The position numbers and the translations under genes were made by a program. From JAOUEA01 sp041287635 (GTDB taxonomy: Bacteria > Actinomycetota > UBA4738 > HRBIN12): a stretch of DNA of 64,000 bases. Shown in pieces: positions 51,013-59,281 of this stretch; position 1 is the stretch's first letter; each line of letters opens with the position of its first letter. The notes under the pieces were generated by a model. It did no database searches. It had not been told where the DNA came from and saw nothing but the letters and a program-made list of their open reading frames with translations. The DNA lies in the NCBI GenBank assembly GCA_041287635.1, contig JBGGNG010000149.1:3543-67542 (forward strand), in the 5' to 3' direction.

Positions 51013-51125
51013 GCAAGCGGCTGGCGGTCGTCGTCGCCGGCCCGACTCGCTCTCGCACTGCCGTTCGAGGACCTCGTCGGACCATCGACCGCGTGCTTAC
51101 CGATCTCGTCGACGGACTCAACTAG
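51009..51125 (+). CDS. Possible 38-residue ORF coupled to dapB
   Basis: GTG at 51009 overlaps the dapB stop (GTGA), the normal coupling sign here, and opens a 38-codon frame: MSKRLAVVVAGPTRSRT, then a basic region RGPRRTID and a stop at 51123. It overlaps the end of the convergent LysE remnant by 4 nt. It could be a micro-protein or the stump of a longer gene once following dapB (thyX in many relatives). No homology recognised. Confidence 0.25.
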   Translation: MSKRLAVVVAGPTRSRTAVRGPRRTIDRVLTDLVDGLN

Positions 51126-51756
51126 CCCCCTACGCCCTGCACCACGAACGCGACGCCGATCCCGAGCAGCAGTACCGACAGCCCGATCCGCACCCATGCG
51201 AGCGCCCACTCGCCGAGCAGCGCCCGGCTGCCGGTGCCCATGAGCGCCGACCCGAAGTCGGTGAGCGACACGCCGAGCGTCATCGCGACCGCGGTGAGCA
51301 GCGCGACGTCACGACCTCCATCGGCGCTGGCCTCGGCCATCACGGCCGCCGCTGTGGTGGCGAAGAAGATCCAGGCGCCTGGGTTCACGATCACGAGGAG
51401 CACGCCCCGCGCGGTGGGACCGAGGCGAGCGCCGGTCCTGCCGACGACCGGCACGCCGACCGCCTCCCGCCGGAGCGTGCGCAGCTCGTTCAGCGCGAGA
51501 TACACGAGGAAGAGTCCCCCGACGATGCGGAGACCCCGCACAAGCTCGGGCGAGGCTCCATCGTCGAGAACCCGAGCGCCAGCGTCGCCAGCACGACGAA
51601 CAGCATGCCGTTGGCGCCGAGCATCACCCGGAACCCCTGACCGATGCCGTGGCGAGCGGTCTCGTTGAGGATCAGCAGCTGGACCGGTCCGGGCGCTGCA
51701 CCGAGGGCAGCGCCGAGCGCGAAGGCCGGCACGAGGTGCTCGCCCCACGCGCTCAC
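51122..51756 (-). pseudogene. LysE/RhtB family exporter, frameshifted
   Basis: An amino-acid exporter split over two frames. Residues from GTG 51756 read MSAWGEHLVPAFALGAALG, then AAPGPVQLLILNETARHG and LATLALG; the matching continuation VLDDGASPELVRGLRIVGG, LFLVYLALNEL, VNPGAWIFF and the last helices lie in the next frame to the stop at 51122. The switch falls at CTCGGGTTCTCGAC (minus strand; G run at 51571-51573); one extra G would join LALG to VLDDGASPEL and restore about 212 residues. No slippery heptamer is seen, so this is a real one-base loss or a sequencing error. GTG overlaps the upstream phosphatase stop. Confidence 0.8.
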
Positions 51757-52229
51757 GGACCGATCTCGCCGTCCTGGGCGAGACGAAGCTCATCGACCGT
51801 GATCGTGCCGTCGGCGTCGCGGCGCACCAAGATCCCCTCGCATTCGCGGAACGGCGCGACCTCGTCGCCGGTCAGGCCGAACGCGGCGCGCTCCACCAGC
51901 GGGGTGTGACTGATCGCGAGGCCGGTCCCGCCCTCGGGGAGCTGGTCGAGCAGGGCCACCACTCCCGCGGCCATCCCCTCCGGGCTGCCGCCGCTCGCAT
52001 CGTGCCCTCCCAGCCCCGGCACCACGGCATGGTCGGGAAGCTGCTGCATGGCGCCTCGTAGGAACCACGCCGCGGTCTCGGCCGCCCGCGCGGCCGGGGA
52101 GACGAACACCCGGTCGTAGCTGCGAGGCGTGGTGCGGCCGATCTCCTCGGCCGCGACTCGTCCCTCGGCCGAGAGGGCATCCGCGTGCGGGTCGCGGCGT
52201 GAGTGTCGACGAAGTTCGAGCTGTTCCAT
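51753..52229 (-). CDS. Histidine phosphatase superfamily protein (SixA-like)
   Basis: A 158-residue histidine phosphatase. The catalytic motif is LRRHSRRDPHADALSAEG (R-H-S instead of R-H-G), with FVSPAARAAETA and the second His in ISHTPLVE. Size and layout match SixA-like phosphohistidine phosphatases. ATG 52229 has AGGAGG 10 nt upstream. Divergent from a lipoprotein gene and coupled to the LysE remnant. Confidence 0.82.
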   Translation of the reverse strand: MEQLELRRHSRRDPHADALSAEGRVAAEEIGRTTPRSYDRVFVSPAARAAETAAWFLRGAMQQLPDHAVVPGLGGHDASGGSPEGMAAGVVALLDQLPEGGTGLAISHTPLVERAAFGLTGDEVAPFRECEGILVRRDADGTITVDELRLAQDGEIGP

Positions 52230-52256
52230 GTGGATCGAGCCTCCTGGAGGTTCGCG

Positions 52257-52262
52257 TATCAT
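52257..52262 (+). promoter_or_regulatory. -10 element of lipoprotein gene
   Basis: TATCAT, 8 nt before GTG 52271, in the short divergent gap. Confidence 0.45.
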
Positions 52263-52270
52263 GCCGCGCC

Positions 52271-52744
52271 GTGACCCCCCTGCGCCGCATCTCCGTGCCG
52301 CTCCTCGCGCTCTCGCTCGCGCTCATCGGGTCGGCCTGCACCGAGGGCGACGGGGGAGCGAGCGCCGTGCCGACCGCCCCCTCGCTCAGCGGGGGGGTGG
52401 TGAGCGAGGACACGGGCGAGACGGAGTTCCTTCCCGGGCGGTTCATCTACCAGTTCAACAGCATCACGGCTCAGGCAGCGTTCGAGGGCAACGTCGCGAC
52501 GATGAACATCCGTAACGGGACGGGATCGGACCTCGGTGCACCGTCCCTGTACGTGGTCGGAACGGACGACCGACGCTATGACGGGATGGTCGAGGGTGCA
52601 GCTCCTGTCGCCGATGGCGACCAGGTGACCCTCGAGTTCACGTTCCCGGAGCCGGTGACGCCGCAGACGATCGGGCTCGTGATCCTGTCGTTCGGCGACG
52701 ACAACGTCGGGGCCATGGCTCCGGTGCCGAGACCGAACGCCTGA
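52271..52744 (+). CDS. Small lipoprotein of unknown function
   Basis: A 157-residue predicted lipoprotein: PLRRISVPLLALSLALIGSAC, lipobox Cys at 23, then a Gly/Ser-rich spacer and one beta-rich domain of about 110 residues (FIYQFNSITAQAAF ... TIGLVILSFGDDNVG). No family recognised. The fold may be a small extracellular immunoglobulin-like sandwich, which is a guess. Start GTG from TATCAT spacing. Confidence 0.65.
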   Translation: MTPLRRISVPLLALSLALIGSACTEGDGGASAVPTAPSLSGGVVSEDTGETEFLPGRFIYQFNSITAQAAFEGNVATMNIRNGTGSDLGAPSLYVVGTDDRRYDGMVEGAAPVADGDQVTLEFTFPEPVTPQTIGLVILSFGDDNVGAMAPVPRPNA

Positions 52745-52765
52745 ACCCGGCGGACCGTCGCGGGA

Positions 52766-52771
52766 TAGACT
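52766..52771 (+). promoter_or_regulatory. -10 element of small secreted protein gene
   Basis: TAGACT, leaving a leader of about 28 nt that contains GGAAGGA before ATG 52806. Confidence 0.4.
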
Positions 52772-52805
52772 CGGGCCCGACCCCGCCCGGAAGGACGTCC
52801 CCCCG

Positions 52806-53228
52806 ATGCCCCGACCGATCCGCGTGGCGCTCGTCGTGGCGCTCGTGTTGAGCGTGCTCGGGTTCCTCGCCGAACCGGGCGTCGCCGGCAGCCGCGTCGA
52901 CCCCGTCATCAGGAACCGCATGACCGGATGGGTGTCGAGGACGGGTGGGTTCCACATCTACCGACCGGGGGCCACCGCGCGCCTGCAGGTCGGCGTGTGG
53001 CCATCCTTCGCAGGAGAGACCGTGCGGGCTCGCCTCGAGTGGCGAGGTCAGGGGCGTTCGTGGCGTCTGCTCGACCGCTCGGGCGCCTCCCTGAACCGCG
53101 ACAGCCGGGCGATGTTCGAGGTCCGCAGGGTCCCCGAGGGATTCAGCTTCAGGATCAGGGTCCGGATCGAGGCGACGCAGGAACACAGGGCTGAACGGTC
53201 GGGCTGGTCATATTTCCGAGCGCGCTGA
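52806..53228 (+). CDS. Small basic secreted protein
   Basis: A 140-residue protein with a signal peptide (RVALVVALVLSVLGFLAEPGVAG, cleavage near residue 28) and a basic, Arg-rich mature part of about 110 residues that appears all-beta: FHIYRPGATARLQVGVWP, VRARLEWRGQG and FRIRVRIEATQEH alternate hydrophobic and polar residues like an Ig-type sandwich. No family recognised. Convergent with the PduO gene. Confidence 0.65.
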   Translation: MPRPIRVALVVALVLSVLGFLAEPGVAGSRVDPVIRNRMTGWVSRTGGFHIYRPGATARLQVGVWPSFAGETVRARLEWRGQGRSWRLLDRSGASLNRDSRAMFEVRRVPEGFSFRIRVRIEATQEHRAERSGWSYFRAR

Positions 53229-53239
53229 CGACGCCGACT

Positions 53240-53788
53240 TCAGTCGTGACTGGGTGGCTCGCCCTCGCCGGCGGCCCGTCGAGCCAGCACGAACAGCAGG
53301 TCGCTCAGTCGGTTGAGGTAGCGGCGAACCTCGGGGTTGGTCGTGCGCCCGTATCGCGCGAGGGAGATCGTCGCGCGCTCGGCGCGACGGATCGTGCTCC
53401 TCGCGACGTCGAGAGCCGCGCTCACGGGGTCGGCTCCCGGCACGATGAAGACCTCGGGCAGCGGTCGATCGGCCACCAGTTCGTCGATGCGCGCCTCGAG
53501 ACGCTCCGTCATCTCCTGCGTCACGAGGGAGACCCCCGCCGTCAGCTTGGCCCGTTGGTCCGGGTTCGTCGCGAGGTCGGCTCCGACGATGAACAGCTCC
53601 CGCTGCAGCTCGAGGATCTCGTCGGCCATCGACGGGTCGCCCGTGAGCGACCGTGCCAGACCCAGGACCGCGACCGCCTCGTCGGTGGTGCCGTAGGCCT
53701 CGGTGACCGGGTCGTCCTTCGGTACGCGGCCCCCGTAGAGCAGCCCCGTCGTGCCGTCGTCCACGGTCTTCGTGTAGATGCGCGGCAT
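53240..53788 (-). CDS. PduO-type cob(I)alamin adenosyltransferase
   Basis: A 182-residue five-helix ATP:corrinoid adenosyltransferase of the PduO/MMAB type, making adenosylcobalamin. ATP-binding N-terminus IYTKTVDDGTTGLLYGGRV, helix LYGGRVPKDDP-YGTTDEAVAVLG, then VPGADPVSAALDVARSTIRRAERA and YLNRLSDLLFVLARRA. The family's TKxGDxG reads TKTVDDG, so the first Gly is Val. No B12-dependent enzyme is nearby. ATG 53788 set by TATGCT 8 nt upstream. Confidence 0.9.
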   Translation of the reverse strand: MPRIYTKTVDDGTTGLLYGGRVPKDDPVTEAYGTTDEAVAVLGLARSLTGDPSMADEILELQRELFIVGADLATNPDQRAKLTAGVSLVTQEMTERLEARIDELVADRPLPEVFIVPGADPVSAALDVARSTIRRAERATISLARYGRTTNPEVRRYLNRLSDLLFVLARRAAGEGEPPSHD

Positions 53789-53795
53789 GGCCCGC

Positions 53796-53831
53796 TAGCA
53801 TAGGGCGCATCGCTGCCGCCCCCCAGGCGGC
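53796..53831. promoter_or_regulatory. PduO/dapA divergent promoter region
   Basis: Minus-strand TATGCT (53797-53802) for the adenosyltransferase overlaps plus-strand TAGCAT (53796-53801) for dapA. The dapA leader then has GCCGCC-CCCCA-GGCGGC (53815-53831), a 6-bp hairpin, before GAGGAGAGG and ATG 53855. Confidence 0.45.
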
Positions 53832-53854
53832 GCCCGGCACGAGGAGAGGCTCCG

Positions 53855-54751
53855 ATGACCGGAGAAGCGGGTAGGTTCGGCTCGGTCGTGACCGCCATGG
53901 TCACGCCGTTCCGCGACGACGACCACGCGGTCGACCTCGACGGCGCGCAGCAGCTCGCATCGTGGCTCGTCGACAACGGCTCCGACGCGATCGTCGCCGC
54001 CGGCTCCACGGGCGAGTCGCCGACCCTCAGCGCCAAAGAGAAGGCGGAGTTGTTCCGCGCCGTGGGCGAGGCGATCCGCGGGCGCGCCAAGCTGATCTGC
54101 GGGACCGGCACGTACTCGACGGCCGAGACGCTCGAGCTCACGGAGGCAGCCGAGGACGCCGGCGCCGACGGGCTGCTCGTCGTCACGCCCTACTACAACA
54201 AGCCCCCGCAGCGCGGTCTGATCGCGCACTTCGAGCGCGTGGCCGACGCGACCGAGCTGCCGATCATCGCTTACAACATCCCGGGCCGCACGGCGATCCG
54301 GATCGAGCACGACACGCTCCTCACACTCGCCGAGCGCCCCAACATCGTGGCGGTCAAGGACTCGACCGGCGACTTCCAGGCGGTCTCACGACTGATCGCC
54401 GAGGCGCCGAGTGGCTTCGAGGTCTACTCGGGGGACGACTGGGCTGCCTTCGGGTACGCCTGTCTCGGCTCCGTCGGGGTGGTGAGCGTCGCGAGCCACC
54501 TCGTCGGCCCGCAGATCCATCAGATGCTCGAGCTGGTGGGCACGGGCGACGTGCCCGCAGCCCGCAAGATCCATGAGCAGCTCTCGCCGCTGTTCAACGC
54601 GCTGTTCATCACGTCGAACCCGATCCCGGTCAAGGCCGCCCTGAACATGCTCGGCCGCCCGGCCGGGGTGCCGCGGCTGCCGCTCGTCCCGGCAACGAGC
54701 GAGGAGCAGGCCAGGATCCGCGCAGCACTGGAGGACGCCGGTCTCCTCTAG
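53855..54751 (+). CDS. dapA: 4-hydroxy-tetrahydrodipicolinate synthase
   Basis: A 298-residue TIM-barrel aldolase condensing pyruvate and aspartate semialdehyde. Schiff-base Lys168 in IVAVKDSTGD, Tyr140 in YNIPGRT, GSTGESPTL with Thr52, and TPYYNKPPQ. Arg145 binds the carboxylate. Length typical. Its stop TAG at 54749 touches the coding of RNase J, whose conserved N-terminus begins immediately. Confidence 0.96.
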   Translation: MTGEAGRFGSVVTAMVTPFRDDDHAVDLDGAQQLASWLVDNGSDAIVAAGSTGESPTLSAKEKAELFRAVGEAIRGRAKLICGTGTYSTAETLELTEAAEDAGADGLLVVTPYYNKPPQRGLIAHFERVADATELPIIAYNIPGRTAIRIEHDTLLTLAERPNIVAVKDSTGDFQAVSRLIAEAPSGFEVYSGDDWAAFGYACLGSVGVVSVASHLVGPQIHQMLELVGTGDVPAARKIHEQLSPLFNALFITSNPIPVKAALNMLGRPAGVPRLPLVPATSEEQARIRAALEDAGLL

Positions 54752-54806
54752 CGAGAGCGACTGTCGCGTCGTCTTCCTCGGAGGGGTCGGGGAGGTCGGT
54801 CGCAAC

Positions 54807-56411
54807 ATGGCATGCGTCGAGCTCGACGGGCGCATCCTGATCATCGACGTCGGGCTCTCGTTCCCGTCGGGCGACATGCCGGGCATCGACCTGGTGCTCC
54901 CCGACTTCGACTACGTGCGGAAGCACGCCGGCCGTATCGAGGCGATCGTGCTCACGCACGGGCACGAGGACCACATCGGTGCGTTGCCGTACCTGCTGCG
55001 CGAGATCGCCGACGTGCCCGTCTACGGCACACCCTTCACGCTCGAGCTGCTGAAGGGCAAGCTCGAGGAACACCAGGTGAGCGACCGGTGCGAGCTGCGG
55101 ACCGCGGCCCCCGGCGAGGGCGCGAGCATCGGGCCGTTCGTGATGCGGTTCCTGCGCGTCACGCACTCGATCCCCGACGGGATGGCGGTCGTCATCGACA
55201 CGCCGCACGGCGCGATCCTGCATACCGGCGACTTCAAGATCGACCAGACTCCCCTCGACGGACGCCCCACCGACCTGCACGGACTCGCGGAGGAAGCGAG
55301 CGGCCGAGGCGTGCACCTGCTGCTCAGCGACTCCACGAACGCCGAGGAAGCCGGTTACACCGACAGCGAGCGCGCGGTCGGTCCCGTACTGCAACGCATC
55401 GTCGAGAACGCACCGAAGATCGTGGTGGCGGCGTGCTTCTCGAGCCACATCCACCGGGTGCAGCAGATCGTGAACGCCGCTCGGGCGAACGAGCGTGTCG
55501 TCGCGTTCCTCGGACGGTCGATGCTGAACTCGGTGGCCGCCGCACGCCGCCTCGGCTACCTGCAGATCGACGACCGCGACGTGATCGACATCGCGGAGGT
55601 CGCCGCCCTCGATCCCGGACGCGTCGTCGTGATCTGCACCGGCAGCCAGGGCGAGCCGTTCTCGGCGCTCTCGCTCATGGCTCAGCGCCAGCACAAGTGG
55701 GTGAAGCTCGACGAGGGCGACACGGTCGTGCTGTCGTCGTCGCTGATCCCCGGCAACGAGCCGGCGATCCACCGCGTGGTCGACGCCGTCTACCGAACGG
55801 GCGCCGACGTCTACCACATGCCCGCGGACCCGGTGCACTCCAGCGGTCACGCCGCTGCCGAGGAGCTGCGTCTGATGCTTTCCCTCGTGCGCCCTCGCTG
55901 GTTCATCCCGATCCACGGGGAACGCCGCCACCTGCAGCATCACGCGCGCCTCGCGGAGGAGGTCGGCATCCCGCGCGACCACATCGTGATCTGCGAGGAC
56001 GGCGATCTCGTCGAGGTGGGGGAGCGGGTCGAGATCGTCGAGCGCGTCCAGGCCGGCATGACGTTCGTCGACGGCCTCGGCATCGGCGACGTCGGGGGCG
56101 AGGTGCTGCGCGACCGTCGCAAGTTGGCGGGCGACGGTGTGGTCGTCGTCGTGGTCACGATCGATTCGCAGACGGGCGAGCTCATCGGGGGCCCCGACAT
56201 CGTGAACCGTGGCTTCGTCTACGAGGAAGCGTCGCAGGACATCCTCGATGAGGCGCGCGAGCGCGTGGTCGCCGCGATCGGCGAGACCGCCGACGCGCAG
56301 GTCACTGACCCCTCGGCGCTCCAGCAGGACATCCGCCGCACCCTGGGCCGCTACTTCAACGAGGTGACGCAGCGCAAGCCGGTGATCCTGCCGGTCGTGA
56401 TGGAGGTGTGA
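54807..56411 (+). CDS. rnj: Ribonuclease J
   Basis: A metallo-beta-lactamase/beta-CASP ribonuclease with 5'-3' exo- and endonuclease activity. Zinc motifs: VLTHGHEDHIGALPYLL, RVTHSIPDGMA, LHTGDFKID; beta-CASP motifs SDSTNAEEAG, TGSQGEPFSAL, HSSGHAAAEELRLML and PIHGERRHL; C-terminal domain follows. The first ATG gives 534 residues, but codons 54750-54806 in the same frame read S-E-S-D-C-R-V-V-F-L-G-G-V-G-E-V-G-R-N, which is the conserved family N-terminus. No ATG, GTG, TTG or CTG precedes it in frame, so the true start is unclear: non-canonical codon, or a small sequence error at the dapA stop. Confidence 0.9.
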   Translation: MACVELDGRILIIDVGLSFPSGDMPGIDLVLPDFDYVRKHAGRIEAIVLTHGHEDHIGALPYLLREIADVPVYGTPFTLELLKGKLEEHQVSDRCELRTAAPGEGASIGPFVMRFLRVTHSIPDGMAVVIDTPHGAILHTGDFKIDQTPLDGRPTDLHGLAEEASGRGVHLLLSDSTNAEEAGYTDSERAVGPVLQRIVENAPKIVVAACFSSHIHRVQQIVNAARANERVVAFLGRSMLNSVAAARRLGYLQIDDRDVIDIAEVAALDPGRVVVICTGSQGEPFSALSLMAQRQHKWVKLDEGDTVVLSSSLIPGNEPAIHRVVDAVYRTGADVYHMPADPVHSSGHAAAEELRLMLSLVRPRWFIPIHGERRHLQHHARLAEEVGIPRDHIVICEDGDLVEVGERVEIVERVQAGMTFVDGLGIGDVGGEVLRDRRKLAGDGVVVVVVTIDSQTGELIGGPDIVNRGFVYEEASQDILDEARERVVAAIGETADAQVTDPSALQQDIRRTLGRYFNEVTQRKPVILPVVMEV

Positions 56412-56430
56412 GCGGGCCTTGGTTGTTGCT

Positions 56431-56458
56431 TGAAGATGTCCGGGAACCCGTCAAACTA
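56431..56458 (+). promoter_or_regulatory. Probable ftsK promoter
   Basis: TTGAAG (56431-56436), 16-bp spacer, CAAACT (56453-56458), then 8 nt to the ftsK ATG. The -10 is weak; the spacing is right. Confidence 0.35.
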
Positions 56459-56466
56459 AGGCCCTT

Positions 56467-58884
56467 ATGGCGACGAAGACTTCCCCGTCGCGGCGTTCGT
56501 CGTCGCGTGCATCCAGCCGTCCAGCAGGCAAGAAGGCGTCTTCGAAGCGCCCGGCCGCGAAGAAGCCGGCGCCGAAGAAGAAGCCCCAGCGCGCGCCCGC
56601 GACCCAGATCCTTTCGCCGTTCGCGCGCGACACCCTGGGCATCGGGCTCATGGTGCTCGCCGGCCTCGCGGTGTTGTCCATGTGGTTCGACGCCGCCGGC
56701 CCGATGGGCGACGCGTTCTCACGTCTGTTGCACACCGGGTTCGGGCTCGCCGCCGTGCTGTTCCCGCTCGTCGGGTTGGGCTGGGGCATCGCGCTGCTCC
56801 GGGACCGCTCGCCCGAGGAGCGCATGCGCATGTTCATCGGGTTCGTGATCATGGGACTCGGGGTGCTGGGGCTCGTTTCGATCCTGCGGGGCAACCCGGG
56901 GGTGTTCGCTCCCGCCGTCGACACGAAGGTTCGCGGCGCCGGCGTGACGCAGGGCTTCTCCGACGCCGGCGGGTTCTTCGGCACGCTCGGCGCATATCCG
57001 CTCTCGAAGGTCGTTTCGCCGGCCGGCGCCTTCCTCGTGGACCTGGGTCTCGCCGTGATCGGCACGCTGATCATGACGGGCACGTCGTTCGCCGAGCTCG
57101 GCCGGAAGTTCGCCGCGACCCGTGCGTCGCTCGCCGAGAAGCGTGCGACCAAGGCGGTCGACGAGCAGGCGAAGGCGGAGGCAGCCATCGAGAAGCAACG
57201 TCTGAAGGACGAGCGTGCCGTCGAGAAGGCCGCGAAGCAGGCCGAGAAGGGCACCAAGGCCAAGCTCACCGAACGGCTCGGTCTCACCGAGCCGGTCGTG
57301 GTGCTGCCGGACTCCGAGGCGCTCGGGGCGCTGGACCTCCCTCCCGAGGCTTCCGAGGCCGAGGACGCACCGGTTCCTTCGAAGCCGCGCGGGCGGACGA
57401 TCGCGACGGCCGACGGGCCCTACCAGCTTCCTTCGCTCGACCTACTGCGCACGGCGCCGCCGTCCACGAACGACGGTGTGCACGAGAAGGACATCATGGA
57501 GGCGCTCGGGCACACGCTCTCCACGTTCGGCGTCGATGCGAAGGTGACCGCGGCCCACCGTGGCCCTACAGTGACGATGTACGAGGTCGCGGTCGCCTCG
57601 GGCACGAAGGTCAACAAGGTGCTGAACCTCTCGAGCGATATCGCCTACGCGCTCGCCACACCGGATGTCCGCATCATCGCCCCGATCCCGGGCAAGTCGG
57701 CGATCGGTATCGAGGTGCCGAACCGCCACCGCGACTTCGTGATGCTCGGCGACATCCTGCGTTCGAAGGCCGCGAAGCAGGCGACCCATCCGCTCACGGT
57801 CGCCCTCGGCAAGGACATCCACGGCGAGGCGCAGATGGTGAACCTGGCGACGATGCCGCACGTGTTGATCGCGGGGGCGACCGGTGCCGGCAAGTCGAGC
57901 CTGGTGAACAGCTTCATCACGTCGATCCTGATGCGCACGAGCCCGGACGACGTCCGGCTCGTCTTGGTCGACCCCAAACGGGTGGAGCTCAGTCACTTCG
58001 CCGACGTGCCGCACCTGCTGAGTCCGGTGATCGTGCACCCGAAGCGGGCCACCGAGGCCCTCGAGTGGATCGTGCGCGAGATGGAGATGCGCTACGAGAT
58101 GCTCGCGACAGTCGGCGTGCGCGACATCGACGGGTACGAGGAAGGCCTGCGCGAGGGCACGCTGCGGCTGCCGGTCGGGCGCGAGCACGAGTACCAGCAC
58201 ATGAGTTACATCGTGGTCGTGATCGACGAACTCGCCGACCTGATGATGGTGGCGCCCCGCGCGGTCGAGGACGCGATCTGCCGCATCGCCCAGATGGCCC
58301 GCGCGGTGGGCATCCATCTCGTCGTGGCGACCCAGCGCCCGAGCGTGGACGTCGTCACCGGGTTGATCAAGGCGAACATCCCGAGCCGGATCGCCCTGAT
58401 GACGTCGAGCCAGGCAGACTCACGCGTGGTGCTCGACCAGAACGGCGCCGAGAAGCTCGTCGGTCACGGCGACATGCTCTTCGCTCCCGCCAACGCGTCG
58501 AAGCCAACGAGGCTGCAGGGCGCCTGGGTGACCGAGGCGGAGATCCACAGCATCTCGGAATTCATCCGGACCCAGCGCGAGGTCGTCTACGAGCAGCACA
58601 TCGAGGGGCTCGGCATCCCGCCGACCGAGGCCGAGCTCTCCGCGGGCTCGAGCGGCGCGGGCGACAGCGACGACGATCTGGTCAACCAGGCCGCCGAGCT
58701 GATCGTCCGCTCCCAGCTCGGCTCGACCAGCATGCTCCAGCGCAAGCTGAAGGTGGGCTTCGCGCGAGCCGGGCGCATCATGGACCTGCTCGAGGAGCAG
58801 GGCGTGGTCGGCCCGAGCCAGGGCTCGAAGGCCAGAGACGTGCTCGTGACCTGGGAAGAGTGGGAGGAGCGGCGCAGCGCCTGA
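56467..58884 (+). CDS. ftsK: DNA translocase FtsK/SpoIIIE
   Basis: An 805-residue DNA pump for chromosome segregation at the septum. An N-terminal Lys/Ser/Ala tail (about 1-48, KKASSKRPAAKKPAPKKK), four membrane helices (about 55-205), an Ala/Lys/Glu coiled linker, then the RecA-like motor: GATGAGKSSLVNSF (Walker A), VDPKRVELSHF, VVVIDELADLMMVA (Walker B), ATQRPSVDVVTGLIKANIP, and the C-terminal gamma winged helix (LVNQAAELIVRSQLGSTSMLQRKLKVGFARAGRIMDLLE split) that reads KOPS sites. XerC, its usual partner, is encoded at 5.6 kb. Confidence 0.95.
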   Translation: MATKTSPSRRSSSRASSRPAGKKASSKRPAAKKPAPKKKPQRAPATQILSPFARDTLGIGLMVLAGLAVLSMWFDAAGPMGDAFSRLLHTGFGLAAVLFPLVGLGWGIALLRDRSPEERMRMFIGFVIMGLGVLGLVSILRGNPGVFAPAVDTKVRGAGVTQGFSDAGGFFGTLGAYPLSKVVSPAGAFLVDLGLAVIGTLIMTGTSFAELGRKFAATRASLAEKRATKAVDEQAKAEAAIEKQRLKDERAVEKAAKQAEKGTKAKLTERLGLTEPVVVLPDSEALGALDLPPEASEAEDAPVPSKPRGRTIATADGPYQLPSLDLLRTAPPSTNDGVHEKDIMEALGHTLSTFGVDAKVTAAHRGPTVTMYEVAVASGTKVNKVLNLSSDIAYALATPDVRIIAPIPGKSAIGIEVPNRHRDFVMLGDILRSKAAKQATHPLTVALGKDIHGEAQMVNLATMPHVLIAGATGAGKSSLVNSFITSILMRTSPDDVRLVLVDPKRVELSHFADVPHLLSPVIVHPKRATEALEWIVREMEMRYEMLATVGVRDIDGYEEGLREGTLRLPVGREHEYQHMSYIVVVIDELADLMMVAPRAVEDAICRIAQMARAVGIHLVVATQRPSVDVVTGLIKANIPSRIALMTSSQADSRVVLDQNGAEKLVGHGDMLFAPANASKPTRLQGAWVTEAEIHSISEFIRTQREVVYEQHIEGLGIPPTEAELSAGSSGAGDSDDDLVNQAAELIVRSQLGSTSMLQRKLKVGFARAGRIMDLLEEQGVVGPSQGSKARDVLVTWEEWEERRSA

Positions 58885-58891
58885 AGGCCGC

Positions 58892-59281
58892 TCAGAGGGC
58901 GCCGACGCGCCGGGCCACCTGGAAGAGGGTGTCGGCGTGCTGCTGCGGGTCGATCATGAATCTGCCGGCCATGCCCACCTGGCCCTGCCAGTAAGCGTAG
59001 ATGCGCTCGGCGTTCCACCCTCGTTCGGCACCGCTGCGGAAGCTCCGGACGAGCTCGCTGCCGCTCCAGATCGCCGGGGGAGCGACGATGAAGCCACCCC
59101 GGGCCCCATCGATCGAGACCCAGTAGGCCCCGACCAGCCCCCATCGGCCATCGTCGAGCTGGCCCGAGACCAACAGGAACTTCACCGGGCCCTCCGAGAG
59201 CGTGTCGGGCGCGGTCACGGGTTCGCGGATCGCCGAGAGCGGCGAGGACTTCCAGGTCGTGTCGTTCATGTCAGGCTCCAT
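58892..59281 (-). CDS. Conserved-looking protein of unknown function
   Basis: A 129-residue soluble protein I cannot assign. Pattern KFLLVSGQLDDGRWGLVGAYWV followed by GGFIVAPPAIW and an aromatic, charged C-terminal half (GWNAERIYAYWQGQ, FMIDPQQHADTLFQVARR) suggests a mixed alpha/beta domain. ATG 59281 is preferred for its GGGGGAGGG upstream; ATG 59269 is possible. A minus-strand TAGTGT at 59311-59316 fits a promoter. Convergent with ftsK, 7 nt apart. The 59317-59405 gap shows only a CCCC-GAAC-GGGG palindrome and a repeated AAGTCGGT. Confidence 0.55.
   Translation of the reverse strand: MEPDMNDTTWKSSPLSAIREPVTAPDTLSEGPVKFLLVSGQLDDGRWGLVGAYWVSIDGARGGFIVAPPAIWSGSELVRSFRSGAERGWNAERIYAYWQGQVGMAGRFMIDPQQHADTLFQVARRVGAL

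Noticed and set aside
51540..51580. Programmed frameshift in LysE
   Set aside because: No X-XXY-YYZ slippery heptamer or downstream stimulator is evident; a one-base loss explains it more simply.
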